64,000 nucleotides of DNA from Methylophilus sp. 42 (GTDB lineage: Bacteria; Pseudomonadota; Gammaproteobacteria; Burkholderiales; Methylophilaceae). Positions 25,729 to 34,127 of this stretch are shown here, one piece after another (position 1 is the first letter of the stretch; each line of letters starts with the position of its first letter). The position numbers were made by a program, and so were the translations under genes. Under the pieces are notes generated by a model, which was not told the DNA's origin, did not search any database, and was given only the letters and a program-made list of their open reading frames with translations. Location of the stretch: the NCBI RefSeq assembly GCF_000384155.1, contig NZ_KB913031.1, forward strand, positions 372,001 through 436,000. Reading direction: 5' to 3'.

Positions 25729-27479
25729 TAAAGCAGCTCACCGTTATATTTTTTAATCAGCGGTACGATTTTTTCCAGGTCATTGAATGACAGGATTTTT
25801 TTTGCCTGCTTGGCCAGTATATTCTCTTCACTCTGCAGGATTTGCGATTTCACGCTCAGAATATGTGCCGGGTGCATGGAGAGCTGGCGCATGCCCATAC
25901 CGACCAGCAGGCGCGTCAGTTTGATATCGCCAGCCATCTCCCCGCAGACCGAGACCGATTTGCCATATTTTGCCGCAGCCTGAATCGTGATCTGCATCAG
26001 GCGCAGCACCGCCGGATGCAAGGGGTTGTACAAATGTGCGACGGCATCATCGGCGCGGTCAATCGCCAGCGTATATTGAATCAGGTCGTTGGTGCCGATG
26101 GACAGAAAATCCAGCTCTTGCGCGAAGGCGTCTGCATTAATGGCGGCGGCAGGGATTTCTATCATGCCGCCTAGCTGAATCTGTTCGTCAAAAGGAATTT
26201 TTTGCTGGCGCAGTGACTCTTTGGCTCGTTCCAGCAAGAGTTTGGTTTGTCGCAGCTCGGCCAGGGTCGACAGCATGGGAATCAGGATTTTGACCTGGCC
26301 ATAATGCGAGGCGCGTAGCAAGGCGCGGAACTGGCTGTGGAAAATATGCGGTTCTGCCAGGCAATAGCGCACGGCACGTAAACCCAGTGCCGGGTTGGTC
26401 GCAGTCACCACTTCATCCGGGTTCAGTTGCTTGTCTGCACCGATGTCCAGCGTGCGGATGGTCACCGGATGGCCTTTCATGGCCTCGGCTACATGTTTGT
26501 AGGCCTCAAACTGCTCCTGCTCGCCGGGCATCTCTGCGCGGTTCATAAACAGAAACTCGGTCCGGTACAAACCGACGCCCACCGCACCAGAGGCTTTGGC
26601 GCTGATGACGTCTTCCGGCACTTCAATATTGGCCAGCAAATCAATCGCGATACCATCCACCGTCACCGCTTTGGTGGTTTTGATCAGTTGCAGCTTTTGT
26701 TGCGCCAGTTGCCACTGGTTTTGTTTGAGTTGGTATTCGGACAGGACTTCCGGATCCGGATTGACGATGACCACGCCTGCGGCGCCATCGACAATCATCA
26801 GCTCGCCGTCGTTGATTAAATCGCGCGCACGTTGCAGCGCCACAATCGACGGAATATTCAGGCTGCGTGCCAGGATGGCGGTATGCGAGGTGACGCCGCC
26901 GACATCGGTAATAAAGGCAGCAAACTGGTGATGTTTAAACTGGATCGCATCCGCTGGTGAAACATCATGCGCCACCAGGATCATGGCGCGCTCTTGCCTG
27001 GCTTGCAGTTTCTTTTCGCTGGCCGCCAGTTGGTCGCGGCCCAGCAATACCTTGATCACGCGCTCGACAACCTGCACCACATCCTGTTTGCGTTCACGCA
27101 GGTAGGCGTCTTCAATGGCATCAAACTGGGCAACAATATCGTCCATTTGCTGCTTGAGCGCCCACTCGGCATTGCATAATTCATTGCGGATAATTGTCTT
27201 TGGTGCCTCGGAGAGTGACTTGTCCGATAGCATGGCCAAATGGGTGTTGATGAATGCACTCAGTTCGGCAGGCGCACTTTTGGGAAGCTGGGATTTGAGT
27301 TGTTCAAGATCTTGCTTGACCAGGTCAATGGCACGCTCAAAACGGGCGATTTCGTCGGCAACACCATCGGCCTCAATTTTAAAGTGCACCACTTCCAGCA
27401 GGGCATGGGAAATCAGGTGGGCATGGCCAATGGCAATGCCACTGGAAACGCCCACGCCGTGCATGCTGAAACTGGTCAA
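25728..27479 (-). CDS. ptsI: PTS enzyme I (phosphoenolpyruvate-protein phosphotransferase)
   Basis: A 583-aa enzyme I, which takes phosphate from phosphoenolpyruvate and passes it to HPr. The phospho-accepting H199 lies in 'GGVTSHTAILARSLN', the PEP-binding barrel shows 'LYRTEFLFMNR', 'RTLDIGADK' and 'FLSIGTNDLIQYTLAIDR', and the catalytic Cys is in 'VSVCGEMAGD'. The start is TTG 27479, directly joined to the TAA of ptsH and preceded by GAGG, which suggests translational coupling; ATG 27464 is the alternative. No sugar EIIB/EIIC is in the window, so this PTS looks regulatory. Confidence 0.95.
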   Translation of the reverse strand: MTSFSMHGVGVSSGIAIGHAHLISHALLEVVHFKIEADGVADEIARFERAIDLVKQDLEQLKSQLPKSAPAELSAFINTHLAMLSDKSLSEAPKTIIRNELCNAEWALKQQMDDIVAQFDAIEDAYLRERKQDVVQVVERVIKVLLGRDQLAASEKKLQARQERAMILVAHDVSPADAIQFKHHQFAAFITDVGGVTSHTAILARSLNIPSIVALQRARDLINDGELMIVDGAAGVVIVNPDPEVLSEYQLKQNQWQLAQQKLQLIKTTKAVTVDGIAIDLLANIEVPEDVISAKASGAVGVGLYRTEFLFMNRAEMPGEQEQFEAYKHVAEAMKGHPVTIRTLDIGADKQLNPDEVVTATNPALGLRAVRYCLAEPHIFHSQFRALLRASHYGQVKILIPMLSTLAELRQTKLLLERAKESLRQQKIPFDEQIQLGGMIEIPAAAINADAFAQELDFLSIGTNDLIQYTLAIDRADDAVAHLYNPLHPAVLRLMQITIQAAAKYGKSVSVCGEMAGDIKLTRLLVGMGMRQLSMHPAHILSVKSQILQSEENILAKQAKKILSFNDLEKIVPLIKKYNGELL

Positions 27480-27749
27480 TTATTCGCCCTCACCAAAGTA
27501 GTCGTTCACTAGGGTCTGCAGGGCAGCAATCGCTTGCGCTTCATCTGCCCCCGTGGCTTCGATATCGATGATGCTGCCTTTGGCGGCAGCCAGCATCATC
27601 ACCCCCATAATGCTTTTGGCATTGACGCGACGGCCATTCTTTTCTACCCAGACTTCGCTTTTGAACTGGCTGGCAGTTTGGGTGAATTTGGTAGAGGCGC
27701 GTGCGTGCAGGCCGAGTTTGTTAATGATTTCGAGAGAAAGTTTGACCAT
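27480..27749 (-). CDS. ptsH: Phosphocarrier protein HPr
   Basis: An 89-aa HPr with the phosphorylation site H15 in 'KLGLHARAS' and the regulatory serine S46 in 'NAKSIMGVM'. S46 is the target of HPr kinase, which is encoded in the same cluster. The gene ends where ptsI begins and starts 12 bp after the EIIA gene. In betaproteobacteria this set controls carbon and nitrogen responses rather than sugar uptake. Confidence 0.96.
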   Translation of the reverse strand: MVKLSLEIINKLGLHARASTKFTQTASQFKSEVWVEKNGRRVNAKSIMGVMMLAAAKGSIIDIEATGADEAQAIAALQTLVNDYFGEGE

Positions 27750-27761
27750 AGGGAGTGAATA

Positions 27762-28169
27762 TTATTGTGCGTGGTGACAAGTGGTTTTGGTAAAGTGGAC
27801 AACGCCATCGCGGCCGCCGCTCAGGGCTTTCTGGATACAGGAGTGCAGGCCTTCATGGCGGTAATTCAATACACGTACCAGCATGGGCAGGTTAACACCG
27901 GCTACGCCTTCGATTTCATCGGGTGTCAGCAAGCGGGTGACGATATTGCATGGTGTCGCACCATAAATATCTGACAACACCAGCACGCCCTGGCCGCTAT
28001 CAAGTTGCTTGACCAGTACCTGTGCTTTAGGCAGTACGCTGGCGGGGTCGTCATGCTTGGAAATTTCCAGGAAATCCAGCTGTGCCGGGCGATTACCCAT
28101 CACATGGGTTGCGCAGTCGATCAGGCTTGGGCCCAGGCTGCCATGCGCAATAATCAATACACCAATCAT
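27762..28169 (-). CDS. PTS mannose-type EIIA protein
   Basis: A 135-aa EIIA(Man)-fold protein with the phospho-accepting H9 in 'IGVLIIAHGSLG' and the family segments 'VLVLSDIYGATPCNI' and 'VAGVNLPMLVRVLNYR'. It receives phosphate from HPr. With no EIIB/C/D partner in sight it probably works as a signalling protein, as found for related orphan EIIA(Man) proteins in proteobacteria. It lies between rapZ and ptsH on the same strand. Confidence 0.9.
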   Translation of the reverse strand: MIGVLIIAHGSLGPSLIDCATHVMGNRPAQLDFLEISKHDDPASVLPKAQVLVKQLDSGQGVLVLSDIYGATPCNIVTRLLTPDEIEGVAGVNLPMLVRVLNYRHEGLHSCIQKALSGGRDGVVHFTKTTCHHAQ

Positions 28170-28193
28170 AATTTTGCTCTCAGACTCCGTAGT

Positions 28194-29075
28194 TTAAGGG
28201 GTAACCGTGGCATGGGCATCTTGTAATTCACGATGACGTATCATGACTTGATGCTGTTGCTTGAAATATGCCCCCAGTTGTTCCACCAGATAGACGGAAC
28301 GGTGTTGCCCCCCGGTGCAGCCGATGCCAATGGTGACATAGCTGCGATGGTCGTGATAAAAGCTTGGTAGCCATTTTTCTATATAGTGCTGAATGTCACG
28401 CTGCATTTCAAGCACCATGGCTTCGTTTTGCAAAAATTGCTGAATTGGGGCCTGCTTGCCATTGTAAGGACGCAAAATCGGGTCGTAATGCGGGTTAGGC
28501 AGGCTGCGTACATCAAATACAAAGTCGGCATCCAGCGGGATGCCATGTTTAAAGCCGAATGAAATAAACGATAACACCAGTGCGTCTGGTCGCGCTTCCT
28601 GGTAGCTTTGCTCAATTTGCAGCATCCAGTCACGCGTATGGTGGCGCAAGGCATTAGCCGATAAATTACTGGTATCCACATGATGGCCGAGGTTATTCAG
28701 GCCGGAGAGCAAGTCACGTTCGTGGTTAATACTTTCGGACAGTGCCTGGTCTGGGGTGCTCAGCGGGTGTTTGCGCCGGGTTTCGGAAAAGCGTTTAACC
28801 AGGGTTTCCAGGCTCGCATCCAGAAACAGCAGGTGCACGGCAATGCCTTGCGCTTTCAGGGTCTGCAAAATATCCGGCAACGACTCAATGGCAATGCTGC
28901 GACTATCAATACTGACAGCGACTTTTGCCGCATCGCGGTCAGCGACGTGGTTTTGAATATGCGGCAGTAAGGTGGCAGGCAGGTTATCAATACAGTAATA
29001 ACCGCTGTCTTCAAACACACGCAAAGCGATGGTTTTACCAGAGCCGGATAACCCTGTGACAATCACTAATTGCAT
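28194..29075 (-). CDS. rapZ: RNase adapter RapZ (YvcJ-type P-loop protein)
   Basis: A 293-aa protein with the Walker A motif GLSGSGKT at 8-15, the 'DSGYYCIDNLPATLLP' signature and the C-terminal 'YVTIGIGCTGGQHRSVYLVE' motif. In enterobacteria RapZ binds small RNAs and directs RNase E to control glucosamine-6-phosphate synthase. Elsewhere the target is less clear. The gene sits 19 bp after hprK and 24 bp before the EIIA gene, the standard proteobacterial PTS(Ntr)-type neighbourhood. Confidence 0.95.
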   Translation of the reverse strand: MQLVIVTGLSGSGKTIALRVFEDSGYYCIDNLPATLLPHIQNHVADRDAAKVAVSIDSRSIAIESLPDILQTLKAQGIAVHLLFLDASLETLVKRFSETRRKHPLSTPDQALSESINHERDLLSGLNNLGHHVDTSNLSANALRHHTRDWMLQIEQSYQEARPDALVLSFISFGFKHGIPLDADFVFDVRSLPNPHYDPILRPYNGKQAPIQQFLQNEAMVLEMQRDIQHYIEKWLPSFYHDHRSYVTIGIGCTGGQHRSVYLVEQLGAYFKQQHQVMIRHRELQDAHATVTP

Positions 29076-29094
29076 ACGTGCGACCCACTTCTTA

Positions 29095-30060
29095 TCATCG
29101 TAATTTGCTTTCTCTGAGCATGATTTGCTTTTGCCGCTGGGTCAGTTGTTTGGTGGCGTTAACGCCGCGCAACAATAGCATATGGTTGCGTACGGCCGCC
29201 TCGACCAGCACGGCGATGTTGCGGCCTGCCGCAATCGGGATAATCACCTTGCTGATTTCGACATCCAGCACGCGTTGCGTCTGCCGGTTGGCGCTCAGGC
29301 GATCCAGGTCTTGCGGCTTCATTTCGTCGGCCAGTTCCAGCTGTATCATCATATCCAGTGGCTTGGTAGGTTTGACCGCATTATCGCCATAGAGTGCGCG
29401 AATGTTCAAAATGCCCAGGCCACGCACTTCTAAAAAGTCCTGTAGCAGTTCCGGGCAGCGGCCTTCGATGCGCTCGGGCGAGGTGCGGTAAAAGTCGACA
29501 ATGTCATCAGCCACCAGGCGATGGCCGCGTGAAATCAGCTCCAGCGCCAACTCACTTTTACCAATCGCCGCACTGCCGGTAATCAGCACACCAAAGCCCT
29601 GCACCTCCATAAACACACCATGCATGCTGGTGGTTTCTGCCGTGGCCACGGCCAGATAGTGGCTGAGCAGCTCCATGAGCTGCGGGCTGATCATGGGGGT
29701 GGTAAATAAAGGGGTTTGCGTTTGCTGGGCGGCCTCCAGCATGATGGGGGGCACTTTTTCACCATTGGCCACCACTACCATGGCCAGGTCGGTGGAGAAC
29801 AGATTGCTCACCGCTTGTTGTAGCGCCAGTATGCTCAGGCTGGCCATGTAGTCCATCTCGGCACAGCCCAGTACCTGCACGCGGTTCGGGTGCACAAAAT
29901 TCAAATGCCCGACCAATGCCAATGAAGGTTTGGTCACGGTGCCGGAGTTGAGTATTTTTTGACTGCCAGACTCGCCAGCCACCCATTTCAATTTGAGTTT
30001 GCTGCGAATCTGCTTGTACAAATCAGCGACTGAGATTTGCGCCATACGTGTTGTCAACAT
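29095..30060 (-). CDS. hprK: HPr kinase/phosphorylase
   Basis: A 321-aa protein. The N-terminal domain is followed by the kinase domain with 'MHGVFMEVQGFGVLITG', a Walker A loop GSAAIGKS (162-169), 'RLVADDIVDF' and the HPrK signature 'LEVRGLGILNIRALYG'. It phosphorylates and dephosphorylates HPr at S46. Two starts are close: ATG 30060 (used) and ATG 30045, which gives MAQISVADLY. Neither has a clear ribosome-binding site. Confidence 0.95.
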   Translation of the reverse strand: MLTTRMAQISVADLYKQIRSKLKLKWVAGESGSQKILNSGTVTKPSLALVGHLNFVHPNRVQVLGCAEMDYMASLSILALQQAVSNLFSTDLAMVVVANGEKVPPIMLEAAQQTQTPLFTTPMISPQLMELLSHYLAVATAETTSMHGVFMEVQGFGVLITGSAAIGKSELALELISRGHRLVADDIVDFYRTSPERIEGRCPELLQDFLEVRGLGILNIRALYGDNAVKPTKPLDMMIQLELADEMKPQDLDRLSANRQTQRVLDVEISKVIIPIAAGRNIAVLVEAAVRNHMLLLRGVNATKQLTQRQKQIMLRESKLR

Positions 30061-30149
30061 GTAAACAGGGAATTGACAGCCATTCTACAACTGAATGCTG
30101 AGCGGTGGGGGTGAAACGACGTAAAAGTGATGTGTGTGGCGGGTTTGAG

Positions 30150-30173
30150 TTCTCTACCCGTGCGGGTAGAGAA
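30150..30173. other. Perfect hairpin between hpf and hprK
   Basis: TTCTCTACCCG and CGGGTAGAGAA form an 11-bp perfect stem with a 2-base TG loop. No T-run follows on the minus strand, which is the coding direction here. It may be an RNA processing or attenuation site, or a repeat remnant, rather than a plain terminator. Confidence 0.5.
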
Positions 30174-30186
30174 TGTGAGGCAAGAC

Positions 30187-30513
30187 TTAGGAACTTAACT
30201 GGTGTTTTACTGCACCGCCGGATTTATGGTGGTCGCCGTGTTTTTCCTTGTGTTTCAATACCTGACGGTCAAGTTTGTCAGTAAGCATGTCGATGGCACT
30301 ATACATATTTTCATCGCTGCAGGTCGCGTGCAAATCGTTGCCTGGCACATGTAATGTCGCTTCAACCTTTTGGGCAAGCTTTTCAACAGACATGGTGACT
30401 TTGACATCAATCACATGATCAAAGTGATTGCTGATGCGGGAGAACTTGGATAAGACGTACTCGCGCAATGCCGGTGTGATTTCTAAATGATGTCCTGTAA
30501 GTTGTAAATTCAT
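30187..30513 (-). CDS. hpf: Ribosome hibernation promoting factor (short HPF/RaiA family)
   Basis: A 108-aa protein of the S30AE domain: 'MNLQLTGHHLEITPALREYV', 'HVIDVKVTMSVEKLAQKVEA', 'ENMYSAIDMLTDKLDRQVLK'. It binds the small ribosomal subunit and supports 100S dimers or inactivation in stationary phase. The length is that of the short type. It is the first gene of the hpf-hprK-rapZ-PTS cluster. rpoN, which commonly precedes hpf in proteobacteria, is absent; alkB lies upstream instead. Confidence 0.93.
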   Translation of the reverse strand: MNLQLTGHHLEITPALREYVLSKFSRISNHFDHVIDVKVTMSVEKLAQKVEATLHVPGNDLHATCSDENMYSAIDMLTDKLDRQVLKHKEKHGDHHKSGGAVKHQLSS

Positions 30514-30708
30514 GACAAACTCCTTTTTCTGAAATTGTCCTGTCGGAATTTTTCACCTATAAAAAAGAAGTGAAAGTGCGATAAGACAGTTTCAGTTTAC
30601 TCTTTTGAAAAACGGATGCAACCCGGAAGTGAGGTGGATTGTTGATGCTAATCAGCATTTGTGCAGACTTCTTTGGGCGGGCATAAGCGCCTGCTTAACG
30701 TTCGTGGC

Positions 30709-31347
30709 TTATTTTGCTTTTCTCCGTGTGAGGTTAATTCGCTTGTTGCCAGTGAGTGGATGCTGATGAGCCCCGATGGCGGCAACACCGTGATAAAAGC
30801 GCCGACTTTCACCTCCCCATACCACGACGTCTCCATGTTGCAGCGGAATTTTGGCTGAGGCGTCATTGCGGTTAGCTCCGCCAAACAAGAATGTGGCCGG
30901 GATGCCGAGGGATACCGAAACAATCGGTTGTGAAAAATCCTGTTCATCTTTGTCCTGGTGTAAGCCCATTTTGCTGCCTGCCTGGTAAATGTTGATCAGG
31001 CAGCTGTCGGGCACAAAGTCGCTGTAACCTGCCTGTGCGGCAGCGTTTGCCGCCAACTGCAAAATCACTGGCGGAACCGCTGGCCATGGTTGTCCGGTGA
31101 CCGGGTCGTATGCGAGATAACCATAGCCTTGCGAACTGCCTACCCAGCCCCAATGGCCCATGCTGCTGGTGGCGACTGACATTAAATAGCCCATGGGTGT
31201 CATCATCTGTTGTGCGGGATGCGCGGCCAGATGCTGCTGTAGCATCTGCCAAAGCGTTGGCATCACTGGTAGGGCAAAGCCGGGCAGCCAATAGGCGCCA
31301 GCGGCGATCGCGACAGGTTCGGTGCGGTGTTCAGGAAATAAATCCAT
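30709..31347 (-). CDS. alkB: Alkylated-DNA dioxygenase AlkB
   Basis: A 212-aa Fe(II)/2-oxoglutarate dioxygenase that removes alkyl groups from N1-methyladenine and N3-methylcytosine. 'LINIYQAGSKMGLHQDKDE' holds the HxD iron ligands and the substrate Tyr, 'RRFYHGV' the second His, and 'KRINLTRRK' the 2-oxoglutarate Arg. Length matches the E. coli protein. It follows the deacetylase-like gene by 15 bp on the same strand. Confidence 0.95.
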   Translation of the reverse strand: MDLFPEHRTEPVAIAAGAYWLPGFALPVMPTLWQMLQQHLAAHPAQQMMTPMGYLMSVATSSMGHWGWVGSSQGYGYLAYDPVTGQPWPAVPPVILQLAANAAAQAGYSDFVPDSCLINIYQAGSKMGLHQDKDEQDFSQPIVSVSLGIPATFLFGGANRNDASAKIPLQHGDVVVWGGESRRFYHGVAAIGAHQHPLTGNKRINLTRRKAK

Positions 31348-31362
31348 AGGGCGTGGACTTGT

Positions 31363-32283
31363 TTATGGCATCCATTCGATGGCCACATTCTTTTGTTTGG
31401 CCAGCTGCTCCATACGCGGGATGGTACGCTCCAGGCGCAGCAGGTAGTCGGCGGCAGATTCCTGGTGAAAGCCCATCACCATTACCGGCCGGTGGGCATT
31501 AAGGAGTTGTTCAAACAGGGTCAGCAATTGTTTTGTGCTGGTGTAATCGGCCATGGCTGCGTTGTCGGGGTATTCCATCAGTTTGTAGCCCAGCGCATAG
31601 GGTTGGTCCATGGGTGTGCTTTGCGGGTGCAGTTGCTGTAGCAGTTTGACTAACGGGCTATCGGCATGCCAGCGCGTGGTGAGTAAATTGGCATCAATAC
31701 GCGAACTGTCCCATAAGAAATGATTGGCCTCCAGCGCCGCTTGTAACTTGGGCCCAAACTGCCAGGCGCCTGCGCGAAAATGTCGCGGACGGTTGAAGCC
31801 GTTACTGACCATCAACTCACTAGCGCAACTGACCAGGTGTGTGAGCTCGGTCTGGCTATAGGCATATTCCAGGCTGACCGTGTGACCGCAACTGGTTTGA
31901 GAGCAGTGCTCGTCCGCGCCGGAAATCGAGGGTTCAGCCTGGTAGCCGATCCCGCAATATTTCACCAGCGTGCGCATGGGGTGTATATGCAGACCGATGG
32001 TGTCTTGCGGTAACAAGGTGCTGCGTATCTGGCTGCCGATTTGTGCGCGGTTAACGCCGGGCTGTATAAAGTAAGCCGGATTGATCAGGTGTAGTAGTGG
32101 AATGTGCGGAAACTGTTGCCTGAATTTCTGCATGGCTTGCAGGTTGTCTTCTTGTAGTGACAAACCTTCCCAATCGACCGTCACCCATACTTGCATCGTC
32201 TCTTGCGCCTGCACTGGCATCCACCAGTTAAAACATATTGGTACCAGGAGTATGGCGAGCAAACAGTGATAAAAGCGACGCAT
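31363..32283 (-). CDS. Secreted polysaccharide deacetylase-like protein
   Basis: A 306-aa protein with a signal peptide (about 1-26, AQA end) and NodB-type motifs in order: 'VTVDWEG' (motif 1 Asp), 'GLHIHPMRTL' (motif 2 His-x-His), 'HFRAGAWQFGP' (motif 3, RxGAW) and a late 'MVMGFHQE' (motif 5 His). This suggests a metal-dependent carbohydrate de-N-acetylase or a non-catalytic relative. Substrate unknown. It is transcribed towards alkB and lies divergent from the MFS gene. Confidence 0.65.
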   Translation of the reverse strand: MRRFYHCLLAILLVPICFNWWMPVQAQETMQVWVTVDWEGLSLQEDNLQAMQKFRQQFPHIPLLHLINPAYFIQPGVNRAQIGSQIRSTLLPQDTIGLHIHPMRTLVKYCGIGYQAEPSISGADEHCSQTSCGHTVSLEYAYSQTELTHLVSCASELMVSNGFNRPRHFRAGAWQFGPKLQAALEANHFLWDSSRIDANLLTTRWHADSPLVKLLQQLHPQSTPMDQPYALGYKLMEYPDNAAMADYTSTKQLLTLFEQLLNAHRPVMVMGFHQESAADYLLRLERTIPRMEQLAKQKNVAIEWMP

Positions 32284-32481
32284 GGTGAGGGCGTTCCTTG
32301 TAAGCAGAGGTCAGGGCGGGTGCGCTCCATCTATATCGGCAGGGTCGCACGGAGTCAACGACGGCTCATCAGCGTGACCGCCTACTGCCTGATTCACTGC
32401 ACCCGCCCGGCTATTTTAGGGGATTCTGCCGCAAGACGCCAATGCACAGGCGGCTGATGGGGATAGCGTATAATAGTGACC

Positions 32482-33714
32482 ATGTCTTTATCCGTTCGTC
32501 AGATTCTTGCCCATCAGGGCTATGCGTTCCCAAAGTTGCTGACCTATCGTATTTTTATGGTGCTGTCGTACCAAATGATGATGGTTGCCATCGGCTGGCA
32601 TATTTATGAAATCACCCATGACCCCTGGTCGCTTGGCCTGATCGGTCTCGCTGAAGTCATCCCTTATATGGGTAGCGCCCTGTTTGCCGGGCATGCGGTG
32701 GATCATTATTTTTCACGCCGTGGCTTTGCCATGGTTTCGGCTTTATTCTTATCGGTGAACGCAGGTTTGCTGGTGTTGATTGCCCAGCATCATCCACAGC
32801 ATACCGAGTGGTGGATTTACGCGACGGTGGCCCTCACCGGTTTTGCCCGGGCCTTGATTTCACCCAGCTACAACACCTTATTCGCCCTGATTATTCCGCG
32901 TGCGTCCATTGCCAAAGCCTCCGGCATTGGCAGCTCCATGTTCCAGATTGGCTTGATTGTTGGGCCAGCCATCGGTGGTCTGCTCATTGGCTTTGCCGAT
33001 AAATCGATTGCGTATGGCTTGTCAGCCATACTGGCGCTGGCGGCGGCTGTTGCGGCAACCACATTACGCGTGCAAGAGCATCACAACCATGAGCCCATGA
33101 ACGTGTTTGCCAGCATAGGCGAAGGCTTGCGTTTTGTAAGGCGCACACAGGTGGTATTGGGCGCGCAATTGCTGGATATGTTTGCGGTGTTGTTTGGTGG
33201 TACGGTCGCCATGTTGCCCGCGTTTGTGCATGATGTTTACCAGATGGGCCCGGAAGGCTTGGGCGTGTTGCGTGCGGCGCCTGCCCTCGGAGCGATTGTG
33301 ACGGGCCTCTGGCTGGCAAAACATCCGATTCATGAGCATAGCGGCCGCTGGTTATTGCTGGCGGTGGCCGGGTTTGGTGTATGTATGATTGCCTTTGGGC
33401 TGTGCAATACCTACTGGCTGGCGATTGTGATTTTAGCGATTTCCGGCATGATGGATGCGGTATCCGTGATCTTGCGGCAAACGATTCTGCAACTGGCGAC
33501 GCCGGATAATATGCGCGGCCGTGTTTCAGCCATTAACGGTATTTTTATTGGTTCGTCTAATGAGCTAGGAGCGTTTGAATCCGGCCTCACTGCCAGGCTC
33601 ATGGGCTTGGTGCCGTCAGTGATATTCGGCGGCTGCATGACCATTGCCGTGGTTGGCGTTACTGCCATCAAGGCGCCTAAACTGCGCGACCTGCATCTTT
33701 CTCATCTGCATTAA
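32482..33714 (+). CDS. MFS transporter (MFS_3/EntS-like exporter)
   Basis: A 410-aa integral membrane protein with about 12 membrane segments and the MFS_3 opening 'YRIFMVLSYQMMMVAIGWHIYEIT', loop 'GHAVDHYFSRR' and late 'RGRVSAINGIFIGSSNELGA'. Such transporters often export small molecules such as siderophores or drugs. I use ATG 32482; a GTG at 32476 is in frame. A perfect TATAAT (32469-32474) lies 7 bp before the ATG and there is no ribosome-binding site, so the transcript may be leaderless. The DUF4186 gene follows after 5 bp. Confidence 0.88.
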   Translation: MSLSVRQILAHQGYAFPKLLTYRIFMVLSYQMMMVAIGWHIYEITHDPWSLGLIGLAEVIPYMGSALFAGHAVDHYFSRRGFAMVSALFLSVNAGLLVLIAQHHPQHTEWWIYATVALTGFARALISPSYNTLFALIIPRASIAKASGIGSSMFQIGLIVGPAIGGLLIGFADKSIAYGLSAILALAAAVAATTLRVQEHHNHEPMNVFASIGEGLRFVRRTQVVLGAQLLDMFAVLFGGTVAMLPAFVHDVYQMGPEGLGVLRAAPALGAIVTGLWLAKHPIHEHSGRWLLLAVAGFGVCMIAFGLCNTYWLAIVILAISGMMDAVSVILRQTILQLATPDNMRGRVSAINGIFIGSSNELGAFESGLTARLMGLVPSVIFGGCMTIAVVGVTAIKAPKLRDLHLSHLH

Positions 33715-33719
33715 ACCCC

Positions 33720-34082
33720 ATGCGCGATCTGGAGTCGTTGTTTCAAGCCCTGCAACGCTCCACCTTTCGTACCAGTTTCACGCTGAACGCAAAAGACTGG
33801 GCTTACCTGCAACAAAAAGGCCTGCCGGTAATACTTGATCATGCCGAACGCTTTATTGCCGATCGGCTCGCACCCGCAGTGGTGGCCAATGACGGCCAGC
33901 AAACGCCAATGCGTGGCCATCCGGTGTTTGTGGCACAGCATGCCACGGCGACCTGTTGTCGTGGCTGTTTGAGTAAATGGCACCGTATTCCTGAGGGCCG
34001 GGCGCTGACGCTAGAAGAACAGGCGTATGTGGTTGTGGTGATTGAGCACTGGTTGATCCGCTTGGCTGAGGGCAAAAAATAA
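33720..34082 (+). CDS. DUF4186 family protein
   Basis: A 120-aa cytoplasmic protein with the DUF4186 signature: 'LQRSTFRTSFTLNAKDWAYL', 'GLPVILDHAERFIADRLAP', 'MRGHPVFVAQHATATCCRGCL', 'KWHRIPEGRALTLEE'. The invariant-looking His and CCxxC suggest metal binding. The function of the family is not known. It is 5 bp downstream of the MFS gene and probably co-transcribed. Confidence 0.85.
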   Translation: MRDLESLFQALQRSTFRTSFTLNAKDWAYLQQKGLPVILDHAERFIADRLAPAVVANDGQQTPMRGHPVFVAQHATATCCRGCLSKWHRIPEGRALTLEEQAYVVVVIEHWLIRLAEGKK

Positions 34083-34110
34083 GGGAGAAGGCCGGCGGCG
34101 CTTCTCCCTT
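34073..34110 (-). terminator. Intrinsic terminator of the RND efflux operon
   Basis: A 10-bp perfect stem AAGGGAGAAG/CTTCTCCCTT with a 10-nt GC-rich loop (34081-34110). On the minus strand it is followed by ATTTTTTG, so it ends the operon that runs leftward from 39867. It overlaps the last codons of the plus-strand DUF4186 gene. Confidence 0.8.
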
Positions 34111-34127
34111 TGGCAAGTGAATAAAGG

